DNA of 64,000 nucleotides from Bacteroidales bacterium UBA6445 (lineage in GTDB: Bacteria; Bacteroidota; Bacteroidia; Bacteroidales; UBA932), in contig DJOF01000008.1 in NCBI GenBank assembly GCA_002439585.1, forward strand, positions 206,341 through 270,340, in the 5' to 3' direction. Both the position numbers and the translations under genes were made by a program. The notes under the pieces are model-generated. The model was not told where the DNA came from. It made no database searches and saw only the letters and a program-made list of their open reading frames with translations. Below are positions 34,472 to 43,223 of the stretch, piece after piece; position 1 is the stretch's first letter; each line of letters starts with the position of its first letter.

Positions 34472-35557
34472 ATGAAGCATTATTACCTAGCCGTTGCCAC
34501 TATTGTGACGGCATTCTTGTATGTCTCTTGCGACAAAGATAACAACAGTCAGGATCCTTCTAAAGGAGGGCAAGAGACAGAGGTTGTGTCAGCTAAATTT
34601 CTCAGTGCTGTAGGTGAATTCCAGGGAGAAAGTAACGGTACCGCCGTATATGTCCTAGACCTTTCTACAAATGAATACAGCTATAACGGAGAGGCTGACA
34701 AATGGCCGGTGACCCATCTCTATGTTGCACTCGGGGGACCTAGTGGGGTCGATCTTACTAAACTTACCCTTCCTGAAGGTGAATATACAGCGGGTGATGC
34801 GGATGCTCCAGAAGCTGGCAAATTCTTCCCTGGCATCTTCGATGAGAGCGGCAAGGCGGCCTACAATTCTTATGTGGCCGTACAGCAGGAGAAAAACGGT
34901 GAGATCGGAGTCGATCTTATAAAGGATGGCAAGTTGAGTATTGTATCTACAGGAGCTCTCGGCAAATACAATATTTCCGGGGAACTTGTGTATGAAGATG
35001 GCACGAAGCTAACCGTTGATTTTGAAGGATATATCCTTGTGGAGAACGGCTCCAGTGAGGTGCCTCCTTCAGACGAGCTCCCTCTTCCGGAGACTTCTCT
35101 GACAGAGAATCTCGAACTTAATATTGTTGAGGCTTATTACTACAATTACGGCACGACAAGATACGTTGACAAGAAACGGACGGAACTTTACCTGCAGCTA
35201 TATGCCGACAATAATTATGCTAACTGTCTGGATCTGTTCCTTCTGATTGATAGTGACAAATATACTGGAGACAAAGTGCTTCCTGTCGGTAAATATCCCT
35301 TGTATCCTTGGTATCAGTACATAGTTCCTGAACTGTCTGGTGTTGCCGGATATCATGTCAAGTCAGATAATGTGCCTGACGTTTGGCTGGGGTGTAACTA
35401 TACATCCGACTATACCTCGAAGTCGGCTATCGTAAGCGGAGAGATTGAAGTGGTGTCATGCGATGAGAATATGAATGCAGAGATCAAATTTACTCTATAT
35501 GATAATGCTGCGACACCTCATTCTGTGACAGGTTCATTCAAAGGAAAATTGCAGTAA
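34472..35557 (+). CDS. Lipoprotein with two repeated beta domains, function unknown
   Basis: A 361-residue protein with a lipoprotein signal (AFLYVSC, Cys20) followed by an acidic, Asn-rich linker (DKDNNSQDPSKGGQE). The mature protein seems to contain two related beta-sandwich units, about 40-195 and 215-361. Each has a DLSTNEY or LYADNNY-type turn, a LPEGEYT / LPVGKYPL segment, and a closing strand pair (GKLSIVSTGALGKYNISGEL; SGEIEVVSCDENMNAEIKF). A Pro-rich hinge (SSEVPPSDELPLPET) separates them. I do not recognise the family. Monocistronic, with its own promoter and a shared terminator facing mdh. Confidence 0.75.
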   Translation: MKHYYLAVATIVTAFLYVSCDKDNNSQDPSKGGQETEVVSAKFLSAVGEFQGESNGTAVYVLDLSTNEYSYNGEADKWPVTHLYVALGGPSGVDLTKLTLPEGEYTAGDADAPEAGKFFPGIFDESGKAAYNSYVAVQQEKNGEIGVDLIKDGKLSIVSTGALGKYNISGELVYEDGTKLTVDFEGYILVENGSSEVPPSDELPLPETSLTENLELNIVEAYYYNYGTTRYVDKKRTELYLQLYADNNYANCLDLFLLIDSDKYTGDKVLPVGKYPLYPWYQYIVPELSGVAGYHVKSDNVPDVWLGCNYTSDYTSKSAIVSGEIEVVSCDENMNAEIKFTLYDNAATPHSVTGSFKGKLQ

Positions 35558-35644
35558 GTAATGATTTTGGATGTTGTTTGGGATTCCGAGAGACCCATCT
35601 CGGCATCGCAATCTTTTGTGACAAATTTATTTGCAACTTTTGAA

Positions 35645-35681
35645 CTAAAAAAAGCCGTCCAAGAGGGACGGCTTTTTTTAG
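35645..35681. terminator. Bidirectional intrinsic terminator
   Basis: CTAAAAAAAGCCGTCC (35645-35660), loop of five, GGACGGCTTTTTTTAG (35666-35681). Seven base pairs of GC-rich stem flanked by A7 and T7, so it works in both directions for the convergent lipoprotein and mdh genes. Confidence 0.95.
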
Positions 35682-35713
35682 TTTGTCCTAATCAAAATGC
35701 CAGGACATGTGGA

Positions 35714-36709
35714 TTAAAGGTTCGGATTCAATGTCTTCCAGTCTTTTACTGCAGGGATGATACCGAGGTCAATGATCTCGTCACGCATCTTGCAGAGATG
35801 AGCGTAAGAAGCATCCAAAGCAGCAAGTTCTTCTGCTGTACCGTGGATCTCACCATAGTGAACACCTGTCTCGTCCATTACGGTAGGCATAGCCATCATT
35901 ACGTTGTGGAACTTATCGTTGTTGACATAAGTTCCTGCAGGCCATGTGAATTTCTCGCCGCCCATTGTGGCCTCAATCATCTTGACTGCGTTTACGGCAG
36001 GGCTCTGGAATGAAGAACGTCCACGGAGCTTGATGATGGTAGCACCACCCTGTATTACGTCATGCTTGATCTCCTCGAATCTTTCCTTGGAAAGCTTTGT
36101 TCCGAGAAGTTCTGAGAGAGGTGTGCCATCAATTTTAACCTGGGAAGCGAAGACTGCCATCTGCTCTCCGTGGCCACCGTATGTATGACAACCTGTCACT
36201 TTGCACTGCTGTACTCCGAACTCTTCTGCAAGAGCTGTCTGGAGACGTGTGGAGTCAAGGGCTGCAAGTGTAGTTACCTGTGAAGGCTTGAGTCCTGAAT
36301 GAAGGAGAACTACAAGACCAGTAAGGTCAGCAGGGTTGAAGATCACTACAACGTGCTTTACGTCAGGGCAATATTTCCTTACATTCTTGCCGAAGTCTTC
36401 TGCTATCTGGCAGTTGCCTTTGAGAAGATCCTCGCGAGTCATTCCCTCTTTGCGAGGTGCACCACCTGATGATATGATGTATTTTGCATCCTTGAATGCT
36501 ACTGCAGGGTCAGTTGTCCAAGTGATATTGGCACCATCGAACGCACAGTGGTTCATCTCGGCAGCAACTCCTCTAAGACCCGGCTCGTATACGTCATAAA
36601 GGCATACGTTCGGGGTAAGTCCCAACAGCATTACGGTCTGGGCCATATTGGACCCGATCATTCCGCCTGCACCGACAATAGTCAACTTGTCATTAGTTAA
36701 AAACTTCAT
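35714..36709 (-). CDS. mdh: Malate dehydrogenase (lactate/malate dehydrogenase family)
   Basis: A 331-residue NAD-dependent dehydrogenase that interconverts malate and oxaloacetate, in this phylum a step of the reductive branch to succinate. Start at 36709 (MKFLTNDKLTIVGAGG); the upstream ATG adds seven unlikely residues. Rossmann motif GAGGMIGSN (14-22), substrate loop GAPRKEGMTREDLL, NPAD, LDSTRLQTALAE, and the catalytic His region HTYGGHGEQM. The family member is of the longer type seen in Bacteroidetes and differs from E. coli Mdh. Monocistronic with a good promoter. Confidence 0.9.
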   Translation of the reverse strand: MKFLTNDKLTIVGAGGMIGSNMAQTVMLLGLTPNVCLYDVYEPGLRGVAAEMNHCAFDGANITWTTDPAVAFKDAKYIISSGGAPRKEGMTREDLLKGNCQIAEDFGKNVRKYCPDVKHVVVIFNPADLTGLVVLLHSGLKPSQVTTLAALDSTRLQTALAEEFGVQQCKVTGCHTYGGHGEQMAVFASQVKIDGTPLSELLGTKLSKERFEEIKHDVIQGGATIIKLRGRSSFQSPAVNAVKMIEATMGGEKFTWPAGTYVNNDKFHNVMMAMPTVMDETGVHYGEIHGTAEELAALDASYAHLCKMRDEIIDLGIIPAVKDWKTLNPNL

Positions 36710-36794
36710 AATTATAGCGTTTTTATTCATTAAACTTCTGAATTGTCAGCAGTTTGGCCACTTCGGCCGAAATTTCTCTGCTTCAAATTGCGTG

Positions 36795-36824
36795 CAAAAG
36801 TAACACAACACACTTTAATTTCAA
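36795..36824 (-). promoter_or_regulatory. Promoter of mdh
   Basis: On the minus strand TTG (36824-36822), 19 bases, TACTTTTG (36802-36795). Leader of about 80 bases before the ATG at 36709. Confidence 0.65.
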
Positions 36825-36919
36825 ACTCTGCGAGGCTAAAAAATAGACATGTCGCGATATTACGGGGTGGAAGGGCTGGTATCTCTGCATGCTAAGGGGG
36901 TGAGATATGTCTATGGCGA

Positions 36920-39118
36920 CTAATTAGCCACTTCCGAAAGGAATTTGAGGCGCACGAGTCTTATGTCCGTCTCGTCGTAGTCGTTTCCAAATTCTCTGAA
37001 TGCATCTTCAAGTGAGTCAGACTCTGCATCTTCCTTGAAATAATTGTAGATGTCCTCGACTTCGTCCGGATCTATGTTGTTCTCTATATAATAGTCGAGA
37101 TTGAGCCTAGTTCCAAACTCAACAATCTCCTCAATGGATTGGATAAGTTCGTTTATATCCATATTGCGATTGTCTGCAATATCAGCAAGATCCATACGTC
37201 TATCGATGCTCTGTATCAAGGCGATCTTGTCAGAGGACTTGTTGGGCATTGATTTGACGACGAAATCCACTGGCCGCTCGATGTCATTCTCTTCCACGTA
37301 TTTGCGGATCAGATCCATGAATGGCCGCCCATATTTCTTCGCTTTCCCTTCCCCAACTCCCTGACATGTCTTGAGCTCGTCCACATTCTCAGGATAGAGT
37401 ATGGACATATCCTCGAGTGAAGAGTCACTGAATATGATCCAAGGCTGCAGATGAAGTCTGTGGGCCTCGTCTTTTCGCAATTCTTTGAGCATCGCGAGTA
37501 ATGCCATGTCTCCGCCTGAAGATGACCTCGGTGCAGAAGGCTCGTCATCTGGATCTTCTTCTGTCGCCTCAGAAAAAGTCCTTGGGGTAGCTACAAATAC
37601 AGGATAAGGGGACGCGAGGAATCTCTTTCCTGCCTCTGTGATGCCAAGTAACCCGTAGTTCTCTATGTCCTTGTCTAATAGGTGTGATATGGTTGCATGG
37701 TGGGCAATCATATCCCAGTATTTCGGGCTGTGGTCCTTTCCTTTGCCGAACATCGCAAGCTTCTCATGTCCATAAAGCTTGATATTTGATGTAAGGATTC
37801 CTGAAAGAATGCTCGCAAGATGTGTTGCCTTGAACTTGCCGCCTATTGTATCTGCCAGGCTGAGCAGTGCGGTAAGGTCTGCTGAGATATCAGACTTCGG
37901 CCTCGGATTACGGCAATTGTCACAGCAACCGCAATTCTCACCCTTGTAATCTTCTCCGAAATAGGCAAGCAGGAGTTTGTGGCGGCACTCTCCTGACTCG
38001 GCATAGTTTACTGCCTCGTCAAGAAGCTGCCTGCCTATCTCCTGTTCTGACAGGGGCTTTCCCTGAAGGAATTTCTCAAGCTTGCGAATGTCTTTATAGC
38101 TGTAATAAGTTATGCAGATGGCGTCTTTGCCGTCTCTGCCTGCCCTTCCTGTCTCTTGATAATAACCTTCTAGACTTCGTGGAAGGTCATAATGAATGAC
38201 AAACCTGACATCCGGCTTGTCTATGCCCATACCGAAAGCGATGGTCGCAACGATCACGTCCACATCTTCCATTAGGAACTTGTCTTGATTCTCAGCCCTC
38301 ATCTTGGCATCCATGCCGGCATGGTATGGGACAGAACGGATGCCGTTGATGCTAAGTATGTTGTTAAGCTCTTCCACTTTCTTGCGGCTGAGACAGTATA
38401 TGATGCCTGACTTGCCAGGATTCTGCTTGATGAATCTTATGATATCCTTGTCCTGGTCTATCTTGTCCCTGATCTCGTAATATAGATTGGGCCTGTCGAA
38501 TGACGATTTGAATACACATGCGTCTCTGATGCCGAGATTCTTGATGATGTCATTCTGGACCTTGGGGGTTGCTGTAGCTGTCAGGGCTATGATAGGGGCT
38601 TTGCCGATCTCGTCTGCAATCGGTCTGATCCTCCTGTATTCTGGTCTGAAGTCGTGCCCCCAATCCGAGATGCAATGAGCTTCGTCAACTGCGTAGAATG
38701 ATATGTGGATATCCCTAAGAATTGATATGTTATCCTCTTTAGTGAGACTCTCCGGGGCGACATACAAAAGCTTGGTCTTCCCACTTGCAAGGTCATCGCG
38801 GACTTCGGCAAGCTGAGCCTTATTGAGCGATGAGTTGAGAAAATGGGCTATGCTTCCGTTGCCTGACACAAAGCCTCGGATTGCATCCACCTGATTCTTC
38901 ATCAGTGCTATAAGCGGGGATACGACTATTGCTGTCCCGGGCAAAAGCAACGCCGGAAGTTGGTAGCACAATGACTTGCCTCCACCGGTCGGCATGATGA
39001 CAAAAGTGTCATTGCCGGCAAGCAGGTTCATTATTATCTTCTCCTGATCGCCCTTGAAGGAGGAGAATCCAAAGAACTTATTCAGTTTCTCGCGAACCAT
39101 GGTTGGTGTAAATGGCAT
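36920..39118 (-). CDS. recQ: ATP-dependent DNA helicase RecQ
   Basis: A 732-residue 3'-5' helicase acting in recombination and repair. Helicase core: MPTGGGKSLCYQLPAL (Walker A, about 40), AVDEAHCISDWGHDFRPEY (DEAH, about 140), QETGRAGRDGK (motif VI). The RecQ zinc site is CRHKLLLAYFGEDYKGENCGCCDNC (about 380, four Cys, here quoted with breaks in mind), followed by a winged helix and an HRDC domain (about 525-605, YPENVDELKTCQGVGEGKAK). The C-terminal 110 residues exceed E. coli RecQ and are acidic and helical, as in other Bacteroidetes. Confidence 0.94.
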   Translation of the reverse strand: MPFTPTMVREKLNKFFGFSSFKGDQEKIIMNLLAGNDTFVIMPTGGGKSLCYQLPALLLPGTAIVVSPLIALMKNQVDAIRGFVSGNGSIAHFLNSSLNKAQLAEVRDDLASGKTKLLYVAPESLTKEDNISILRDIHISFYAVDEAHCISDWGHDFRPEYRRIRPIADEIGKAPIIALTATATPKVQNDIIKNLGIRDACVFKSSFDRPNLYYEIRDKIDQDKDIIRFIKQNPGKSGIIYCLSRKKVEELNNILSINGIRSVPYHAGMDAKMRAENQDKFLMEDVDVIVATIAFGMGIDKPDVRFVIHYDLPRSLEGYYQETGRAGRDGKDAICITYYSYKDIRKLEKFLQGKPLSEQEIGRQLLDEAVNYAESGECRHKLLLAYFGEDYKGENCGCCDNCRNPRPKSDISADLTALLSLADTIGGKFKATHLASILSGILTSNIKLYGHEKLAMFGKGKDHSPKYWDMIAHHATISHLLDKDIENYGLLGITEAGKRFLASPYPVFVATPRTFSEATEEDPDDEPSAPRSSSGGDMALLAMLKELRKDEAHRLHLQPWIIFSDSSLEDMSILYPENVDELKTCQGVGEGKAKKYGRPFMDLIRKYVEENDIERPVDFVVKSMPNKSSDKIALIQSIDRRMDLADIADNRNMDINELIQSIEEIVEFGTRLNLDYYIENNIDPDEVEDIYNYFKEDAESDSLEDAFREFGNDYDETDIRLVRLKFLSEVAN

Positions 39119-39357
39119 AGTTCCTTGCTTTTGATCAGATAAATGTTTGCGTGTAAGCGGCCTTGGCCCGAATATTTCATGAAATTCCCTGTCTATATGT
39201 CCGACAAAGTCAACTAAAGCTTAGACTCGGGAGCAATGTGCCGAACTTGTTCGAGAACATCACAGAGTCGTATCATAATTCAGCGTTAGCCAAATATAAT
39301 AAAAAAAATGCAGAAAACGATTTTTATCTTAATAAAGATTAGATAAAGGTCAGACAA
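39119..39357. other. Spacer between recQ and rubredoxin without a supported gene
   Basis: The spacer from 39119 is AT-rich near 39290-39350 and holds no convincing reading frame. It ends in the hairpin described next. I see no RNA gene in it. Confidence 0.4.
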
Positions 39358-39400
39358 CGAAAGGCCGTCAGAAAGTATATTACTTTCATTCGGCCTTTCG
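39358..39400. terminator. Large hairpin downstream of rubredoxin
   Basis: Outer stem CGAAAGGCCG (39358-39367) with CGGCCTTTCG (39391-39400) and inner stem GAAAGT/ACTTTC (39371-39376, 39382-39387), separated by a three-base internal loop. Likely a terminator for the rubredoxin transcript, although no T run follows on the minus strand. Confidence 0.6.
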
Positions 39401-39494
39401 CTTTGTATAGGTTGACTCAAGAGTCAAGGCTTGCCATAATTTGACCTGCAAGCTTTGTAAACTCTTCCTTTTTAGACTTCTTCTCTTCTTAGTC

Positions 39495-39659
39495 TTATTC
39501 TTCAACAGGGGAGAAATCTTCCTTGCCTACTCCACAAAGGGGGCATACCCAATCGTCTGGAAGATCCTCAAATGCTGTCCCAGGTGCGATTCCGTTGTCA
39601 GGATCACCGACTGAGGGGTCATACACATATCCGCAGATGTTGCATACGTACTTTTTCAT
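39495..39659 (-). CDS. Rubredoxin
   Basis: A 54-residue electron carrier with a single iron held by four Cys: C6 and C9 in YVCNICGY, C39 and C42 in WVCPLCGV. DPDNGIAPGTAFEDLPDDW is the invariant centre. In anaerobes rubredoxin passes electrons to peroxide- or superoxide-removing enzymes or other oxidoreductases. It stands alone with its own promoter. After the stop codon the same frame, past one more stop, continues for 23 gene-like codons (see findings). Confidence 0.95.
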   Translation of the reverse strand: MKKYVCNICGYVYDPSVGDPDNGIAPGTAFEDLPDDWVCPLCGVGKEDFSPVEE

Positions 39660-39689
39660 ATCAATTTTGCGTTTATTTTAGAATAATTT

Positions 39690-39719
39690 CAAATTTAATA
39701 AAATCGGATAGCTTTTCAA
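39690..39719 (-). promoter_or_regulatory. Promoter of rubredoxin gene
   Basis: On the minus strand TTG (39719-39717), 19 bases, TAAATTTG (39697-39690), about 35 bases upstream of the ATG. Confidence 0.65.
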
Positions 39720-39761
39720 ATACCGTCAGTATCTTTTCTATCGAGAGCTACGGCTATTTGG

Positions 39762-41054
39762 CTATTTGTCTTCTTTTGTCCCGGCAATTATTTTTCTGTC
39801 TTCATCAATGTCAAATCCGGCTTTCTCGGCAATCCGTATCTTCAGCCTGTTGAAATGGATTCTGTTCTTGACTATCCAGTTCTCGGCATAGATCGCTATG
39901 CATGAAGTCCCGAAATACACAATTGTCTGAATCGTCATCGCTGTAAGCTCTTTGTGTGCTGTCCATAAGTCTCCACCGGCAGTACTGAGATTGATAAAGC
40001 CCCTCGCACCGAATGTGGTTGGAAATATATATGAGAAATATCTCCAGAATCCGGGGAAAGCCTCTTTCGGCCAAGAAAATCCTGTCAGGAAAAGGCATAC
40101 GGGAGACATCACTAGAAAGAGAAGGAATACAGATTCTCTGCGTGTTATGAATGTGCTCCATGTGAATGAAAACATAACGCAATCCGTGACAAAGAATAGA
40201 AGCAGGAGGATAATGTCCATGAATTGTCCCCGTTGTGGAATACCGAAGAGAGCAGGAACGATGCATGCTATATATATAGATATGGCCATGTAGATTAGCC
40301 AATAGGCTGTCCCCCTCGCAAGTACAACGCGACAGACTCCGTGCTCCTCTATCGTGTCCGGAAGTGTGGCGAAACTCCTGTTCTCTTCCCTTGCTGTGCC
40401 GACGAGAAGAGACATCCCATAGAAGAGGGTCTGCTGTACAATGACAAGCAGGATGGCCGAGATAAGGAAATATTCATATGAGAAAGCCCTATTGTATGGG
40501 TTGTTCTCCTCATAGGGGATAGCTTGTATGAGCTGTGCCGCTTCCTGTCCCGTAAATCCGGCCGCTGCATAGCGCTCCATCTGAATGCTGCCAACCTCGT
40601 TCAGCATCACCATATTGGTGGCCATGAGCACATTCTTGTAATAAAGGAAACTGCTCATATCCGCATACATTGATACCGTGGCGGTCTCCAAACGGGCAAG
40701 TTTGTCACCATAGTCCTCTGGGAAATAAAGTATGCCGTGCACCTTTCCTTCTTTCATTAGCCTCTCAGCTTCATCCATATCGGTGCAGTGATACTTGATC
40801 TCGCATTCACGGGTCGCATCCACTTCCCGTATGTATCTTCTGCTATCGCTGCAGTCTGAATTGTCCACGACTGCAATAGGGGTATCACTTAGGATACCAT
40901 TGAGGTACATTATATTGTAAAGCAGAGGATAGGCAAGTCCCGCGAGGAAGAATATGATCATTACTCCGGTGTCACTGAATATAAGCTTCAGTTCGTGGCG
41001 GAGAATATCCCTGTAGTCCTTTATCCAGGACCGTATATAGCTGTCAGTCTTCAT
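39762..41054 (-). CDS. ABC-2 type transport permease (second)
   Basis: A 430-residue membrane protein of the ABC-2 (YhhJ-like) family: one N-terminal membrane helix (about 28-48), a large periplasmic domain (about 50-180), then five helices. CLFLTGFSWPKEAFPGFWRY and ATTFGARGF-type sequences near the end match ABC-2 exporters. Its start overlaps the previous permease by four bases (ATGA). The last 30 residues are charged. It forms a tripartite export system with the second permease, HlyD and TolC. No ATPase is encoded nearby. Confidence 0.85.
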   Translation of the reverse strand: MKTDSYIRSWIKDYRDILRHELKLIFSDTGVMIIFFLAGLAYPLLYNIMYLNGILSDTPIAVVDNSDCSDSRRYIREVDATRECEIKYHCTDMDEAERLMKEGKVHGILYFPEDYGDKLARLETATVSMYADMSSFLYYKNVLMATNMVMLNEVGSIQMERYAAAGFTGQEAAQLIQAIPYEENNPYNRAFSYEYFLISAILLVIVQQTLFYGMSLLVGTAREENRSFATLPDTIEEHGVCRVVLARGTAYWLIYMAISIYIACIVPALFGIPQRGQFMDIILLLLFFVTDCVMFSFTWSTFITRRESVFLLFLVMSPVCLFLTGFSWPKEAFPGFWRYFSYIFPTTFGARGFINLSTAGGDLWTAHKELTAMTIQTIVYFGTSCIAIYAENWIVKNRIHFNRLKIRIAEKAGFDIDEDRKIIAGTKEDK

Positions 41055-42220
41055 TTCTTGGGAAAATTCTGAAGTATGTATGCCTTCTTGAGCCTATACA
41101 TTACTGCAAGAGGCAACAGCAGAAATATTAGCAGGTGAATGGTTTCCTGCCACCATCCAGCAAAGCCGGTGCCGAATATGACTTCCCTTGAATAGAACAT
41201 GAAATAGTGTCTTAGAGGGAAAGCCGCTGCAAGTCCCTGAATATAAGGTGGCATGGTCTCCACAGGGAGGGTAAATCCGGACATCGAGAAAGCCATGACT
41301 GAGTATAGTGCACCTATACTCAGAGCAAGTCTCGGTACTGGAAGCAGCCCTATAAGAAAGATTGCAACCCCCTCGCTTGCAAGTACTAACAGTACTATGG
41401 CAAGACCCATGTTCCAGATTGAACCGTTGATGGGGAAATGCATCCAGTCATAAAGTAGCAGGACTATTATAAGTCCTAATACGGAAAATAAGACTGTATA
41501 CACGGTCATCTTGCCAGCTAAGGCTTTTGTCATGGATTCTCCTGCTGTATGAAGCAAGTGTCTTGATGTACCGTATTTCAACTCGGCCCCGAGACTGTAG
41601 ATCATGATCATTATAACACAAACCTCGAGGATTCCTGGCAGGAAAATATTTGTCAGATAGTATCCGTAGTTGGTGTAAGGGTTGCCTATCTGGTGAATAT
41701 CAACCTGGACAGGCTGAATCCGTCCCATGATAGCATCCTCGTTCAATCCTTTGGCTCTCAAGACCTCACGTTGTACTGCACCATCGGCAAGATTGATCAT
41801 GGTGAGGATGTTCTTGTAGGATAGTGCTCCTCCTACGAAATACAGGCCGTTGAGATAATATGTAAATGTTGGTCTTCTGCCTGACTGAACATCAGCATAC
41901 ATACCTTTAGGTATGACGCATATTGCGGTCAAGTTGCCGCTCTGCATCTCTTCCCTTGCCTCTTCGAAGCTTTCGTACCTTATGCAACGCCCTAACTGGG
42001 TGGCATCGAGCTGCCTCCGGAAATTCCTTGACAGTGAAGAATTGTCATAGTCAACAATTCCGATTGGTAGATCGTGCGGCATTCCGTCTCGTAGAAATGT
42101 GAGGAAAAAAACTGCACAGAAAGCCACAGTAACTACCGAACCAAGTAGGTAGATAGGCCTGTTGCGCATTATCCTCAACTCGCGCCGGACAACCGCACTT
42201 ATGTCATGCCAGACACTCAT
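41051..42220 (-). CDS. ABC-2 type transport permease (first)
   Basis: A 389-residue homologue of the following gene with the same layout: N-terminal helix (about 22-42), periplasmic domain, five C-terminal helices. SMSGFTLPVETMPPYIQGLA is the typical ABC-2 segment near the end. It follows the HlyD gene by one base and overlaps the next permease by four. Two different permeases probably form a heterodimeric membrane unit. Substrate unknown; such systems export drugs or envelope components. Confidence 0.85.
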   Translation of the reverse strand: MSVWHDISAVVRRELRIMRNRPIYLLGSVVTVAFCAVFFLTFLRDGMPHDLPIGIVDYDNSSLSRNFRRQLDATQLGRCIRYESFEEAREEMQSGNLTAICVIPKGMYADVQSGRRPTFTYYLNGLYFVGGALSYKNILTMINLADGAVQREVLRAKGLNEDAIMGRIQPVQVDIHQIGNPYTNYGYYLTNIFLPGILEVCVIMIMIYSLGAELKYGTSRHLLHTAGESMTKALAGKMTVYTVLFSVLGLIIVLLLYDWMHFPINGSIWNMGLAIVLLVLASEGVAIFLIGLLPVPRLALSIGALYSVMAFSMSGFTLPVETMPPYIQGLAAAFPLRHYFMFYSREVIFGTGFAGWWQETIHLLIFLLLPLAVMYRLKKAYILQNFPKK

Positions 42221-42221
42221 C

Positions 42222-43223
42222 TTATCTCTCCCGTCCGCTGACTATGGCTGTCATCCCGGGCCTGAGCCCGTCTACAGGACTTTCGGGTACAGCTCTCACC
42301 TCAAATGTCTTAGCATCATACATTCCAGACTCCTTCGTGGCTTTCCAGGTGGCGTATGACTCTCTGACTGCCAGATATGTAACCTCTGCCTGACATTCGA
42401 TGTTGTCGAGTGCCGGTATCTTTACTGTTATAACATCTCCCTGACGGAGGCCGTGCAGATAGTCTTCCCTTACGTTGAATGTGAACCACACGTCATCTAA
42501 GTCTGTCACAGTCATTATGGGCGAACCTTGGCCCACGAGCTCTCCCTGTTTTGGGAATGTGGCGGATATTATGCCTGAAGCGGGGGCAGTAAGATAAAGC
42601 TCGGAAAGGTATGAGTTTACTTCACTCAGAGCGCCTTCTGCCTGCTTGACTAGTGCTGCGGCTGCAGCCTTGTCCTCGGCTCTGGCTCCATTGACTGCCA
42701 TATCGTACTGGCTTCGTGCAGCCTTGGTTGTAGCTACAGCTGCATTGTACTGCGCCTCTACCTCATCGAATTTCTGTGCAGAAACTACGTTTTGGTCATA
42801 AAGGCTCTTCATTCTGTCGTAAGATTTCTTCATCACATTCTCGGCGACAAGAGCTTTCTGCCAAAGTTCGTATGCACCTGTGATCTGCTCTTTTCTGGCA
42901 CCGTTGATAGCTTTGGCGTTCTGTGCCGAGGCGGCATCCCTCAGGGCTGTTACCTGCTCAAGCTTTGCCCTTACTTCGGGAGAATCTATGAAGACCACGG
43001 TATCTCCTTTGTGTACAGTATCACCTTCCTTGACAAACAGGGTCTCGATACGTCCGGGGACCTTGCCTGAAACTCTGTATTCTGTAGCTTCAGCCTCGCC
43101 TTGTATGACGAGTGGCCTGGGCCGTGATACGAAATACCCTGCTACCGCTATTGCTAGGATGATGACGATAAGGGCGATAACCCCTATGATAAGATTGTAA
43201 GATCTACTGTTGTTGTTTTCCAT
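42222..43223 (-). CDS. HlyD family periplasmic adaptor
   Basis: A 333-residue membrane-fusion protein; start at 43223 (MENNNSRSYNLIIG). It has an N-terminal helix (about 9-30), a lipoyl/barrel-sandwich half (GRIETLFVKEGDTVHKGDTV), a coiled-coil hairpin (about 85-190, rich in Ala, Glu and Lys), the second lipoyl half (LTAPASGIISATFPKQGELV) and a beta-barrel domain (TFNVREDYLHGLRQGD). It links the inner-membrane permeases with TolC. It overlaps the TolC gene by 20 bases. Confidence 0.9.
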   Translation of the reverse strand: MENNNSRSYNLIIGVIALIVIILAIAVAGYFVSRPRPLVIQGEAEATEYRVSGKVPGRIETLFVKEGDTVHKGDTVVFIDSPEVRAKLEQVTALRDAASAQNAKAINGARKEQITGAYELWQKALVAENVMKKSYDRMKSLYDQNVVSAQKFDEVEAQYNAAVATTKAARSQYDMAVNGARAEDKAAAAALVKQAEGALSEVNSYLSELYLTAPASGIISATFPKQGELVGQGSPIMTVTDLDDVWFTFNVREDYLHGLRQGDVITVKIPALDNIECQAEVTYLAVRESYATWKATKESGMYDAKTFEVRAVPESPVDGLRPGMTAIVSGRER

